The notes under the pieces are model-generated. The model worked only from the letters and a program-made list of their open reading frames with translations. It was not told where the DNA came from and made no database searches. A stretch of 64,000 nt of DNA from Chitinophaga niabensis (GTDB lineage: Bacteria > Bacteroidota > Bacteroidia > Chitinophagales > Chitinophagaceae): the NCBI GenBank assembly GCA_017849435.1, contig JAFIGY010000002.1:372001-436000 (forward strand), read 5' to 3'. Position 1 is the first letter of the stretch. Every line of letters begins with the position of its first letter. Position numbers and translations under genes: made by a program. Positions 27,020 through 35,339 of the stretch are shown here, piece by piece.

Positions 27020-28561
27020 TCAAGGCTCGAAATCAAAGCGGGCCTTGCCATTGACCACTTCCACCTTCAGTGGGTCGCTGATCATGCTTTCATTTTGCAT
27101 ACGGTCCAGTGCCGTAACGATATAAATATACCCGTGACCTTTTATATATGTTTTATCCATCCACACCGGGTCTACCATTTGCGGTACGATGGCGAGGATC
27201 TTCGTAGGGTCATTCACGTTGATCACATCTTTTTCATCGAAGCGATACACCACATACTGCCGCGTTTGACCGGAGGTATCATCATCGGACCAACGAAGCT
27301 CAAGCCCTTCGGGCCTTTCGAAGGCGTCTATGAAATAAGGGGGATCCGGGGGTTTATTGTCCAGCCAGGGCATAGTGGGCCGAAGGGCGGGATAGCGGTA
27401 GAAATGATTCCGGAGGGAATCCAGTACGCCCAGCGGATTCGCGAGAAACGGCCGGGAGCTGTAGAACACGCTGCCATGAATGGTGGCCAGTGCGCGGGTG
27501 GCCTGTATCTGCCGGGGCATTTCATTGGGGTCCCTCCAGCCGGCAGAACTCCCGATGCGGTAAGGCGCGTGACCGATATAGACATGCCGCCCGTAAGCAT
27601 GCTGTGCCCACCAGTTCACCAGCACATCGAAGGGTACAAGCCGATGTCCGAATTCCCAGTAGAGCTGTGGGGTGAGGTAGTCGATCCAGCCCATCCGCTG
27701 CCATTTGATCACATCGGCGTAGAGATCGTCGTAGTTGGTGATGCCCGCGCGGGTGGGGGAGCCGTCCGGGTCCTTGTCCCGATTACGCCATACGCCGAAC
27801 GGACTGATCCCGAATTTCACCCAGGGCTTCTCCGCCTTGATAGTGGTGTTCAGCATCTGGATAATGGTATCTACATTGAAGCGACGCCAGTCATCCAGAC
27901 TTTTCCCTTTCCCGTAAGTGCGATAGCTGGCGTTATCCGGGAAGTCCCGGCCGCCGATGCGATAAGGATAGAAGTAATCATCAAAATGAACGGCATCAAC
28001 ATCATAGCGGCGGACCACATCGCGGATCACTTCCGTGACGTAGGTGCGCACTTCGGGAATCCCGGGATCAAAATATTTCCTGTCGCCGTAAGTGAAAAAC
28101 CACTGCGGTTTCAGGCGGGTGATATGATTCGGGGCCACGCTGCTGCTGCGGATATTGGACACCGCGCGGTAAGGATTGAACCAGGCATGGAATTCCATTC
28201 CGCGTTTATGCGTTTCCGTTATCATGAATTCCAATGGATCATAATACGGTACAGGCGGCTGGCCTTGTGTTCCGGTGAGGAATTCGCTCCAGGGTTCGAA
28301 AGGGGAGAGATAAAAAGCGTCGGCGGCGGGCCTTACCTGGAAAATAATGGCATTGATCCCGTTCCGCTGATGCGCATCCAGCAGGGAGATGAACTCCTGC
28401 TGCTGCTGAGCTGCGCTCAGTCCTTTGCGGGACGGCCAGTCAATATTCTCGACCGTGGCGATCCACACGGCCCTCAGTTCCCGCTTGGGCGGTAATTGCG
28501 CCTTGCCCTGCTGTATCACGATGCCACACATGAATAATACGGCCAAAAAGTACTTCACCAT
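27020..28561 (-). CDS. GHL10-type (YngK-like) secreted glycosidase
   Basis: 513 residues from the ATG at 28561, which starts a proper signal peptide (MVKYFLAVLFMCGIVIQQGKAQ). The longer ORF is rejected because a -7-like box TATTTTCG lies upstream of this codon within it. The barrel opens with ELRAVWIATVENIDWPS, typical of the family, and contains FNPYRAVS, VDAVHFDDYFYPY, KFGISPFGVW and YLTPQLYWEFGH. A fibronectin-like C-terminal domain follows (LELRWSDDD...YVVYRFDE). Related proteins are thought to act on cell-wall or capsule polysaccharides. Confidence 0.9.
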   Translation of the reverse strand: MVKYFLAVLFMCGIVIQQGKAQLPPKRELRAVWIATVENIDWPSRKGLSAAQQQQEFISLLDAHQRNGINAIIFQVRPAADAFYLSPFEPWSEFLTGTQGQPPVPYYDPLEFMITETHKRGMEFHAWFNPYRAVSNIRSSSVAPNHITRLKPQWFFTYGDRKYFDPGIPEVRTYVTEVIRDVVRRYDVDAVHFDDYFYPYRIGGRDFPDNASYRTYGKGKSLDDWRRFNVDTIIQMLNTTIKAEKPWVKFGISPFGVWRNRDKDPDGSPTRAGITNYDDLYADVIKWQRMGWIDYLTPQLYWEFGHRLVPFDVLVNWWAQHAYGRHVYIGHAPYRIGSSAGWRDPNEMPRQIQATRALATIHGSVFYSSRPFLANPLGVLDSLRNHFYRYPALRPTMPWLDNKPPDPPYFIDAFERPEGLELRWSDDDTSGQTRQYVVYRFDEKDVINVNDPTKILAIVPQMVDPVWMDKTYIKGHGYIYIVTALDRMQNESMISDPLKVEVVNGKARFDFEP

Positions 28562-28731
28562 TTCCTGATAGATGCTTTTAACCCTGAAAACTGCGAAAAT
28601 AAAACTCCAACTGCCAAATCCCAAACAGAAGTGGTTCATTTCCAGCAAAAGGAACGCCAAACTGCTGCCATTTTTATTCATCGAAAGACTGTAAAAAAGA
28701 TTTGTATTTTGTAAGTATCATTTTCCACGGT

Positions 28732-29745
28732 ATGAAAAAACATCTTTTATGGCTGTTGTTGTTGCCGATCATGGCCCGAAGCCAATCCACCACAAAAGAA
28801 ATAGAAAAGGCAGCGCAGGAATTTGTAGCAGCGCTGGATACTTCCCTTCGCGGTCAAACCTGCTTCAGCTGGGACGACCAGGAGCGGTTCAACTGGCATT
28901 TTGTGCCCAAGGCGCGGAAAGGGCTGCCATTAAAAGCGATGAACGAACTGCAGCGCCGGAAAGCTTACGCCTTGCTGAAGCTTTGCATGAGCGGGGAGGG
29001 ATACCGGAAAGCGACCACTATCGTAGAGACCGAGAACATCCTCCGGGAGCTGGAAGGCCGCGGGAAGGAAGATGAATACCGCGATCCGGGGAAATATTTC
29101 TTTTCAGTCTTCGGTGAGCCGGGTAAAGGGAAGCCCTGGGGATGGCGGATGGAAGGGCATCATCTTTCCCTGAACTTCTCCGCCATGGATCAGCATCTTG
29201 TGGCTGTAACGCCGGCGTTTATGGGATCTAATCCCGCCATTGTTCCGGGAGGTGCAGAGAAGGGGAGGCAGCTGTTGAAGGAGGAATCCGCACTGGCGTT
29301 CCGGCTGTTGTCATCACTGGATTCCGGACAGGCAAAACAGGCTGTGGTAGCGGAGAAAGCGCCGGCAGATATTATCACCGGCAACAAGCGCAAGGCCTGG
29401 CTGCAGGAACCGCCGGGGATTGCCTATAACAGCCTTACGGCGGATCAGCAACAGCAGTTAAAACGGCTGCTGGCTGTGTATGTGGATCGTTACACGAAAC
29501 TGATGGCGGATATTCTCTGGAAAGAGATCGCTGCTGCAGGCTGGGAGAACCTGCATTTCGCCTGGGCCGGCGGCCGGCAGTGGGGAATCGGGCATTATTA
29601 CCGGATACAGGGACCTACGTTCCTGATCGAATATGATAATACGCAGAACAACGCCAATCACGTACATACTACTTTCCGAGACCTGAAGAATGATTTCGGG
29701 GAAGATATGCTGAAAGCGCATTACGAAACGGCGCACCGGCAGTGA
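28732..29745 (+). CDS. Secreted DUF3500 protein
   Basis: 337 residues from the ATG at 28732 (MKKHLLWLLLLPIMARSQS), a clear signal peptide. The DUF3500 pattern is evident: WHFVPKARKGLPLKAMNELQR near the start, GEPGKGKPWGWRMEGHHLSLNF in the middle and HYYRIQGPTFLIEYDNTQNNANHVHTTFRDLKNDFG at the end. The conserved His, Asn and Asp residues hint at an enzyme, but no activity is known. It is monocistronic and convergent with mgsA. Confidence 0.88.
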   Translation: MKKHLLWLLLLPIMARSQSTTKEIEKAAQEFVAALDTSLRGQTCFSWDDQERFNWHFVPKARKGLPLKAMNELQRRKAYALLKLCMSGEGYRKATTIVETENILRELEGRGKEDEYRDPGKYFFSVFGEPGKGKPWGWRMEGHHLSLNFSAMDQHLVAVTPAFMGSNPAIVPGGAEKGRQLLKEESALAFRLLSSLDSGQAKQAVVAEKAPADIITGNKRKAWLQEPPGIAYNSLTADQQQQLKRLLAVYVDRYTKLMADILWKEIAAAGWENLHFAWAGGRQWGIGHYYRIQGPTFLIEYDNTQNNANHVHTTFRDLKNDFGEDMLKAHYETAHRQ

Positions 29746-29832
29746 CGAAGGAGGAAAACCTTCTCCCTGTGTTCTGACATTCCAGTAACCGTGTTTGTGG
29801 AATTAGCGGGAAAATGTTGCCGGTGGCGGATT

Positions 29833-30285
29833 CTAGAGCTTGCGCCCCAGATACTGGCTGTAATCCGGCAGGATGGCGTTGTACTCCTGGTGCATCAGGG
29901 GAGAAGTCATCAGGAAGTCCGCAGACGCACGATTGCTGGCCATCGGGATATTCCAGACCACGCCCAGGCGTAGCAGGGCTTTGATGTCGGGATCATGCGG
30001 CAGGGCCTCCATGGGATCCCAGAAAAAGATGATCACATCAATCCTGCCTTCTGCCACGGCTGCTCCTATCTGTTGATCTCCTCCCAACGGGCCGCTTAAC
30101 AGCTTACGAACGGATACATCCAGGGCTTCTTCGAGCATTTTGCCGGTTGTGCCGGTCGCATACAGCTCATGTCTCGTTAAAACTGTCTTGTTGTACTCCG
30201 CCCATTCCTTTAATTCAGCCTTTTTGTGGTCATGCGCTATCAGCGCGATCCGCTTGCGTGCATGCAGGGTCTTAGTCTGTAACAT
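29833..30285 (-). CDS. mgsA: Methylglyoxal synthase
   Basis: 150 residues, full length. The family motifs are all present: IALIAHDHKK, ATGTTG, GPLGGDQQIGA (D70), FFWDPM (D90) and PHDPD (D100). The enzyme converts dihydroxyacetone phosphate to methylglyoxal, bypassing lower glycolysis when phosphate is short. It is a single cytoplasmic gene with its own promoter only four bases from the start. Confidence 0.96.
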   Translation of the reverse strand: MLQTKTLHARKRIALIAHDHKKAELKEWAEYNKTVLTRHELYATGTTGKMLEEALDVSVRKLLSGPLGGDQQIGAAVAEGRIDVIIFFWDPMEALPHDPDIKALLRLGVVWNIPMASNRASADFLMTSPLMHQEYNAILPDYSQYLGRKL

Positions 30286-30289
30286 AGTG

Positions 30290-30297
30290 CAAAAATA
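30290..30297 (-). promoter_or_regulatory. -7 box four bases before mgsA
   Basis: TATTTTTG on the minus strand is a perfect match and ends four bases before the ATG. No other start codon lies close downstream, so the mRNA should be leaderless or nearly so. Confidence 0.55.
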
Positions 30298-30371
30298 ATT
30301 AAATAGATCACAGTTGGAGCCGGAAGCGCGGAAAGAGGGGTTCGGGGCGCCGAACTCCGGGAAAATTTCGT

Positions 30372-30379
30372 TAATTTTG
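30372..30379 (+). promoter_or_regulatory. -7 box of the Nfu gene
   Basis: TAATTTTG, a perfect match, lies 19 bases before the ATG at 30399. No convincing -33 element is seen. Confidence 0.55.
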
Positions 30380-30398
30380 GGCGAGAAAATTATAAATA

Positions 30399-30980
30399 AT
30401 GATCAAAACAGGAAATCCCATCATTAGTATCTATACAGAGATGACACCCAACCCGGAAACGATGAAGTTTGTGGTGAATAAACTCCTGTATCCGAATAAA
30501 TCTATTGATTTCCCTGATGCGGCCAGCACCAAACCTTCTCCACTGGCAGCCGAGCTGTTCACGTTCCCCTTTATTCGCGGGGTGTTCATCTGCAGCAACT
30601 TTGTGACGCTTACCAAAACCAATGATACAGACTGGATGGATGTGATCCCCAGCATCAAACAATTCCTGAAGGAATACCTGGAGGACAACCGTACGGTCAT
30701 CAACGAAGAAGAAATTGTTGTGGCGCCCGTTACCAGCGGCGATGAAAGCGAAGTAGTACAACGCATCAGGGAATTACTCGAGAACTACGTGAAACCTGCC
30801 GTAGAAATGGATGGCGGCGCTATCCAGTTCAAAGATTACCACGAAGGCGTGGTAACGCTGATGCTGCAGGGGTCCTGTTCAGGCTGCCCGTCTTCCATGA
30901 TCACGCTCAAAGCCGGTATTGAAGGCATGATGAAGCGGATGATCCCCGAAGTGAAGGAAGTGGTAGCAGAAGCAGAATAA
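30399..30980 (+). CDS. Nfu-type iron-sulfur cluster scaffold/carrier
   Basis: 193 residues. The N-terminal Nfu domain (TPNPETMKFVVNKLL ... FPFIRGVFICSNFVTLTK) is joined to a NifU C-terminal domain with the cluster-binding motif CSGCPSS near residue 160. The protein carries 4Fe-4S clusters to client enzymes. This layout is like mitochondrial NFU1 and unlike full NifU, because no N-terminal IscU-like domain is present. It is a single gene with a strong terminator. Confidence 0.93.
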   Translation: MIKTGNPIISIYTEMTPNPETMKFVVNKLLYPNKSIDFPDAASTKPSPLAAELFTFPFIRGVFICSNFVTLTKTNDTDWMDVIPSIKQFLKEYLEDNRTVINEEEIVVAPVTSGDESEVVQRIRELLENYVKPAVEMDGGAIQFKDYHEGVVTLMLQGSCSGCPSSMITLKAGIEGMMKRMIPEVKEVVAEAE

Positions 30981-31006
30981 GCCATAGTTGAGTGAATGAT
31001 AGTGTT

Positions 31007-31033
31007 AAAAGCGCAGCCTCAGGCTGCGCTTTT
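31007..31033 (+). terminator. Terminator after the Nfu gene
   Basis: AAAAGCGCAGCC / GGCTGCGCTTTT stem with a three-base loop and a T-rich tail. It lies 26 bases past the stop. Confidence 0.85.
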
Positions 31034-31058
31034 TCTTTTATCTTGCAGCCAATTAAAA

Positions 31059-32732
31059 ATGTGTATGAGAGGATTTTTATTTGGATGCATGCTGGCACTG
31101 TCCGCAATGCCCGCATTTGCGCAGCAGACGGAAGCAGTGGTGACCTATGGATTCCGGAATAACGGAAAGGAAAGCCGCGGGGAATTCAAACTCTATATCA
31201 AAGGCAACCAGGTGCATTTGTCACCGCAAGGCAGGCAAACCGAGCAGCAGTTCCTGCAACTGGCGGAAAAGGCCAGTTACCAGGTATTGAATAGCAACGG
31301 TAACGTATACACGTTGAAGAAACCCTTTACCGAATACGCCAAACCGGAGCCACAGCCGGGGACAGACACCATCCTCGGCATCCCCTGCAAAAAAGCGAAA
31401 GTCTTTATCCGCTCCAATACCATTGAAGTATGGTACACCCATGATCTCAAAATAAAAGGCACACCGAATATCACTATCGCGCCGGGCCTGGGCCTCGTGC
31501 TGAAAACAATCCGCAACGGCAACGCAGAAACGGTAGCCACGAAGATCGAATACCGCAGCATTACGCCCGAAGAACTGGCATGGCCGGCGAACAAAGGCGC
31601 CCTCGTGGATGAACCCACTTATCAACGCCAGGTGATCGACAGCCGTTATACCACGCTGACCATTTTTGACCAGGAGCAGATCAGCTTCGGAAATAAATCG
31701 GAGAACCCTGCAGGGGAACAGCTGAATATCACCTACCGTTATTCCGGCGGCACCGTGATCCTGAAGAAGGTAAAACTCCCCGCAGCAAAACCGGGGCAAC
31801 GGCTGTTTGCCGAACTGGTGCAGTATTCCAACGGAGATGCGTACGACCGTACCGGTTCTGTATTCATGATCCCGGGGGATAAACCCGTCTCCTTTCTGAA
31901 CGGCCTGCAGAACGGCGTACAGGCGTTACCGGTATACGCCGCCCGCAACGGGAAGAAGTACCAGGGGATCATTTCGACTGACAACTATCTTCCGCCGCTG
32001 GAACTGATGCGCTTTTTCACACCATTCGGGGTGCGGCACTTCAATGCACAGGCGAAGATCAAAGGATACAACTGGGCGGATTCCGCGGTGTTCAGGCAGG
32101 ATATCACAGCCCTGCTTCCGCGCCTGCAGGGAGAAGTCTGGATCGGGATATTTATCGGGAATTATGATAAAGGCGGACATAAAGCCAGCCTGCAGTTCAA
32201 ATACTATCCGGGTTATGACGGAGAGGCGACGGGAGAGCAGAAATCCTGGGTGATGCCCGTGTTCAACAGTACCAACATCATGGAAATGGCCGGGCAGGAA
32301 TATGGGACGTTGTTTGATAAGGATTCACTCACCGTTACCGTGGATGTTCCGAAAGGGATCAGGAACCTCCGGTTGCGCTACATTTCCACCGGCCACGGTG
32401 GCTGGGGCGGAGGCGATGAGTTTGTTCCCAAACTCAACGAGATCTTCGCGGATGGCAAGCGGGTGTATCATTTCATTCCGTGGCGGGAGGATTGCGGCAC
32501 TTACCGTCTTCTGAACCCTGCATCCGGTAACTTCGGCAACGGGCTGTCTTCTTCCGATCTCAGCCGTTCCAACTGGTGCCCCGGCACATTGACGTTACCG
32601 GTAGAAATACCGCTGCCGGACCTTGCTCCCGGAAAACATACGCTGCAGGTGGCCATTCCCCTGGGTAAGCCCGAAGGCAGCAGTTTCAGCGCCTGGAATG
32701 TTTCCGGGGTGCTGATCGGGGATAAAGAATAA
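31059..32732 (+). CDS. Secreted PNGase F-like protein with GLPGLI-like N-terminus
   Basis: 557 residues from the ATG at 31059 (MCMRGFLFGCMLALSAMPAFAQ); the -7-like box TATCTTGC lies 12 bases before it. Residues about 22-180 resemble a GLPGLI-type domain (GEFKLYIKGNQVHL ... EVWYTHDL ... IAPGLGLVL). The remainder matches the two jelly-roll domains of peptide-N-glycosidase F: GHGGWGGGDEFVPK, then PWREDCGTYRL and SNWCPG. Such enzymes release N-glycans from glycoproteins, but the catalytic acids cannot be assigned by eye. pnuC starts three bases after its stop. Confidence 0.82.
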   Translation: MCMRGFLFGCMLALSAMPAFAQQTEAVVTYGFRNNGKESRGEFKLYIKGNQVHLSPQGRQTEQQFLQLAEKASYQVLNSNGNVYTLKKPFTEYAKPEPQPGTDTILGIPCKKAKVFIRSNTIEVWYTHDLKIKGTPNITIAPGLGLVLKTIRNGNAETVATKIEYRSITPEELAWPANKGALVDEPTYQRQVIDSRYTTLTIFDQEQISFGNKSENPAGEQLNITYRYSGGTVILKKVKLPAAKPGQRLFAELVQYSNGDAYDRTGSVFMIPGDKPVSFLNGLQNGVQALPVYAARNGKKYQGIISTDNYLPPLELMRFFTPFGVRHFNAQAKIKGYNWADSAVFRQDITALLPRLQGEVWIGIFIGNYDKGGHKASLQFKYYPGYDGEATGEQKSWVMPVFNSTNIMEMAGQEYGTLFDKDSLTVTVDVPKGIRNLRLRYISTGHGGWGGGDEFVPKLNEIFADGKRVYHFIPWREDCGTYRLLNPASGNFGNGLSSSDLSRSNWCPGTLTLPVEIPLPDLAPGKHTLQVAIPLGKPEGSSFSAWNVSGVLIGDKE

Positions 32733-32735
32733 CGT

Positions 32736-33362
32736 ATGCAAGAAATATCACAGGAAATCCTAAGCGGTTTCCGGCAGATGACCTGGCTGGAAGCCGTTGC
32801 CGTATTGTTCGGCGTGCTGAGCGTGCTTTGCTCGCGGCAGAACAGCGTATGGGTGTACCCGACCGGGCTCATCAGCACCGGCATTTACACGTATATGCTG
32901 GGGCAGCAGCATTTTCGGCTGTATGCGGAAGCGGCGCTGAACGCGTATTACTTCATCATGAGTGTGTACGGCTGGTATAACTGGGCGCGGAAAGATGCAT
33001 CTCATCATTCCATCGGCATTACCCGGGTGAACAAACGGGAACTGGGAACAGCCGTGGGTATCGCGGTGATCGGATGGGGCGTTATTTATCTCCTGCTGCA
33101 TCGTTTTTCCAATTCAGACGTGCCGATGCTGGACGCGTTCGTATCTGCCATGGCCTGCAGCGGCATGTGGCTGCTGGCGAAGCGGAAAGTAGAGAACTGG
33201 ATCTTCCTGAACATTTCAAACTTTGTGGCAGTGCCGTTGTTGTTCTACAAGCATCTGGCGCTTACGGCGCTGCTTACCATATTTCTGTTCATTGTGGCGG
33301 TCACAGGGTATTTCCATTGGCTGAAGCTCTACCGTCAACAGCTAAACGAAAAAGAGGCGTGA
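32736..33362 (+). CDS. pnuC: PnuC-family nicotinamide riboside transporter
   Basis: 208 residues with about seven membrane helices. The signature WVYPTGLISTGIYTYMLG and the YYFIMSVYGWYNW segment are characteristic of PnuC, a facilitator trapped by downstream phosphorylation. The tail KLYRQQLNEKEA is cytoplasmic. Its stop codon overlaps the GTG start of the ribosylnicotinamide kinase-like gene, which pairs uptake with phosphorylation. Confidence 0.93.
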   Translation: MQEISQEILSGFRQMTWLEAVAVLFGVLSVLCSRQNSVWVYPTGLISTGIYTYMLGQQHFRLYAEAALNAYYFIMSVYGWYNWARKDASHHSIGITRVNKRELGTAVGIAVIGWGVIYLLLHRFSNSDVPMLDAFVSAMACSGMWLLAKRKVENWIFLNISNFVAVPLLFYKHLALTALLTIFLFIVAVTGYFHWLKLYRQQLNEKEA

Positions 33363-33880
33363 AAAAAATAGTGGTCATCGGTCCGGAGTCCACCGGCAAG
33401 AGTACGCTCAGCGAGCAGCTGGCGGCGTATTTCCATACAGCCTGGGTGCCGGAATTCGCGCGGGGTTACCTGGAAACACTGGGCCGTGCTTATACGCAGG
33501 AAGACCTTTTGCATATTGCGGCAGGACAGTTGCGAACGGAAGATGAAATGGCCGCGAACGCTTCCCGGGTGTTGGTGTGCGATACGGACCTGTATGTAGT
33601 GAAAGTCTGGAGTGAAGCCAGGTACGGCGATTGTGATCCGCAAATACTTGATCTGATCGCTTCGCGGAACTATGATCTTTATCTTCTCACGTATATCGAC
33701 ATCCCCTGGGAAGATGATCCGCAGCGGGAACATCCGGCGCCGGAGGAAAGGGCGTACTTCTACCAGATCTACCGGGATATTGTCATGAATTCCGGTGTGC
33801 CCTGGGTGGACATCCGCGGGGATCATGAACAGCGGTTGCAGGCAGGGATCCGCGGGGTGGAGGGCATCCTGTCGAAATAA
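33359..33880 (+). CDS. NadR-like ribosylnicotinamide kinase (AAA ATPase)
   Basis: 173 residues starting at a GTG whose last two bases begin the pnuC stop (GTGA overlap). No ATG fits, because an upstream Met lies deep inside pnuC. A Walker A motif is at the N-terminus (VIGPESTGKSTLSEQL), followed by EFARGYLE and VCDTDLYVVKVW (Walker B-like) and a lid-like Arg/Glu-rich segment. This is the C-terminal kinase module of NadR without the adenylyltransferase or HTH domains. It should phosphorylate imported nicotinamide riboside for NAD salvage. Confidence 0.88.
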   Translation: MKKIVVIGPESTGKSTLSEQLAAYFHTAWVPEFARGYLETLGRAYTQEDLLHIAAGQLRTEDEMAANASRVLVCDTDLYVVKVWSEARYGDCDPQILDLIASRNYDLYLLTYIDIPWEDDPQREHPAPEERAYFYQIYRDIVMNSGVPWVDIRGDHEQRLQAGIRGVEGILSK

Positions 33881-33886
33881 AAAGAA

Positions 33887-34594
33887 TTACCTGACCAGGT
33901 CAGCAATATCGGGATCACCGGCGAGGTTGCGCATTTGTATAAGCACCTTCTTCTGCTTCCAGGCAGTGAACCTTGCAGGCGGTACAACTGTAAATACCAC
34001 CGGGTTCGGCAGGGCAGCGGCTATCATGGCTGATTCCTCGCGGTTAAGGTCAGACGCGGGTTTATGATAATAAGCCTGTGCGGCTGCATCGATTCCAAAG
34101 ATACCTTCTCCCATTTCCGCCACATTCATATATACTTCCAGTATCCGCTTCTTTCCCCAGATGTGTTCGATCATGAATGTAAAATACGCTTCGAGCCCTT
34201 TGCGGAAAAACCCGCCGCCCTGCCAGAGAAAAACATTCTTGGCCACCTGCTGACTGATGGTGCTGGCGCCACGGATCTTCTTGCTGGTACGGTTGTGCTT
34301 CATCGCTTTTTCAATGGATTTGAAGTCGAACCCGTTATGATCGGGAAAGAGCTGATCTTCGCTGGCGATCACAGCCAGCTTGGCATGTTGCGAAATTTCC
34401 TGCAGGCTCACGTAATTTCTTTTGAAGGACTTGTTGGTACCCCAAAGACTGAACCAACTACCGATCATCGTAGTGGTGATGGGCGGGTTTACCCAGCGGA
34501 GCAATACGATGTACACCAGTTGTGCAATAAAGAGAATGAGAAAAATTTTTTTAAACAGTCGCCAGGTTCTGGGAACAATGCCTTTTAATTTCAT
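33887..34594 (-). CDS. mtgA: Monofunctional peptidoglycan transglycosylase
   Basis: 235 residues from the ATG at 34594; a -7-like box TAACTTTC (34601-34608) lies just upstream and excludes the longer reading. One membrane anchor (about residues 15-33) precedes a GT51 domain with the catalytic Glu (E79) in AVIASEDQLFPDHNGFD, then GASTISQQVAKN and KKRILEVYMNVAEMG. The enzyme polymerises lipid II into glycan strands at the periplasmic face. It is convergent with the kinase gene, six bases apart. Confidence 0.95.
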   Translation of the reverse strand: MKLKGIVPRTWRLFKKIFLILFIAQLVYIVLLRWVNPPITTTMIGSWFSLWGTNKSFKRNYVSLQEISQHAKLAVIASEDQLFPDHNGFDFKSIEKAMKHNRTSKKIRGASTISQQVAKNVFLWQGGGFFRKGLEAYFTFMIEHIWGKKRILEVYMNVAEMGEGIFGIDAAAQAYYHKPASDLNREESAMIAAALPNPVVFTVVPPARFTAWKQKKVLIQMRNLAGDPDIADLVR

Positions 34595-34681
34595 CGGGCG
34601 GAAAGTTAGCAAGATTCTTGTATTTTTCACGAGGCAACATTGCTTTCAGATCTATTGTTATAACTTAAAAACAGGAAGGAC

Positions 34682-35299
34682 ATGTTACTGGAACTGCATC
34701 CGCAAAACCCGAACCCGCGTAATCTGAAAACGGTAATCGAATGCCTGAAAGACGGCGGTGTGGTCATCTATCCAACAGACACCGTGTACGGGATGGGTTG
34801 CGACATTTTCAAAAACGAAGCGGTAGCGCGTATTTCACGGATCAAAGGAATCGATCCGAAGAAAGCGCATTTTTCCTTTATCTGTTATGATCTCAGCCAC
34901 CTTACCGATTATACGAAAAGCGTAGATACACCGCTGTTCCGGCTGTTGAAGAAAGCGTTACCCGGACCGTATACGTTCATCCTGCCTGCCAGCCGGCAGG
35001 TACCGAAGATGCTGAAAACAAAGCGGGATACTGTTGGGATAAGGGTTCCTGATAACACGATCTGCCGTACGATTGTGAAGGAATTGGGCAACCCGGTGAT
35101 GAGTACTTCCCTTCCGGTGGATCATTATGTGGAAGAATATACCGATCCGGAGATCATCCATGAAAAATTCGGGAAGCTGGTGGATATCGTGATCAACGGA
35201 GGGCCCGGAGGGATTGTTACTTCCACGGTTGTAGACTGTACCGGCCCGGAGCCGGAGCTGGTGCGGGAAGGAGCGGGGAACTGGGAAGAGCTGATGTAA
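34682..35299 (+). CDS. Sua5/YciO/YrdC family protein (threonylcarbamoyl-AMP synthase-like)
   Basis: 205 residues. It contains the KxR/SxN-type nucleotide and carbonate-binding core: GGVVIYPTDTVYGMGCD, KALPGPYTFILPAS, KRDTVGIRVPD and GNPVMSTSLP. The short form is closer to YciO than to full Sua5 because the C-terminal Sua5 domain is absent. If it is the synthase, it makes threonylcarbamoyl-AMP for the t6A modification of tRNA. It is monocistronic, with a shared terminator. Confidence 0.9.
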   Translation: MLLELHPQNPNPRNLKTVIECLKDGGVVIYPTDTVYGMGCDIFKNEAVARISRIKGIDPKKAHFSFICYDLSHLTDYTKSVDTPLFRLLKKALPGPYTFILPASRQVPKMLKTKRDTVGIRVPDNTICRTIVKELGNPVMSTSLPVDHYVEEYTDPEIIHEKFGKLVDIVINGGPGGIVTSTVVDCTGPEPELVREGAGNWEELM

Positions 35300-35302
35300 A
35301 AG

Positions 35303-35334
35303 AAAAACGGAGGTATTGCAACATACCCCCGTTT
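35303..35334. terminator. Bidirectional terminator between the Sua5-like and C1 peptidase genes
   Basis: AAACGG-A-GGTAT, loop TGCAAC, ATACC-C-CCGTTT: a 5+6 base-pair stem with one mismatch, with A and T runs on both sides. It lies between convergent stops at 35299 and 35340. Confidence 0.65.
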
Positions 35335-35339
35335 CACGA

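Noticed and set aside
26993-28495. 500-codon plus-strand frame opposite the GHL10 gene
   Set aside because: It has no domain and no promoter, while the minus strand encodes a clear family protein with a signal peptide and terminator.
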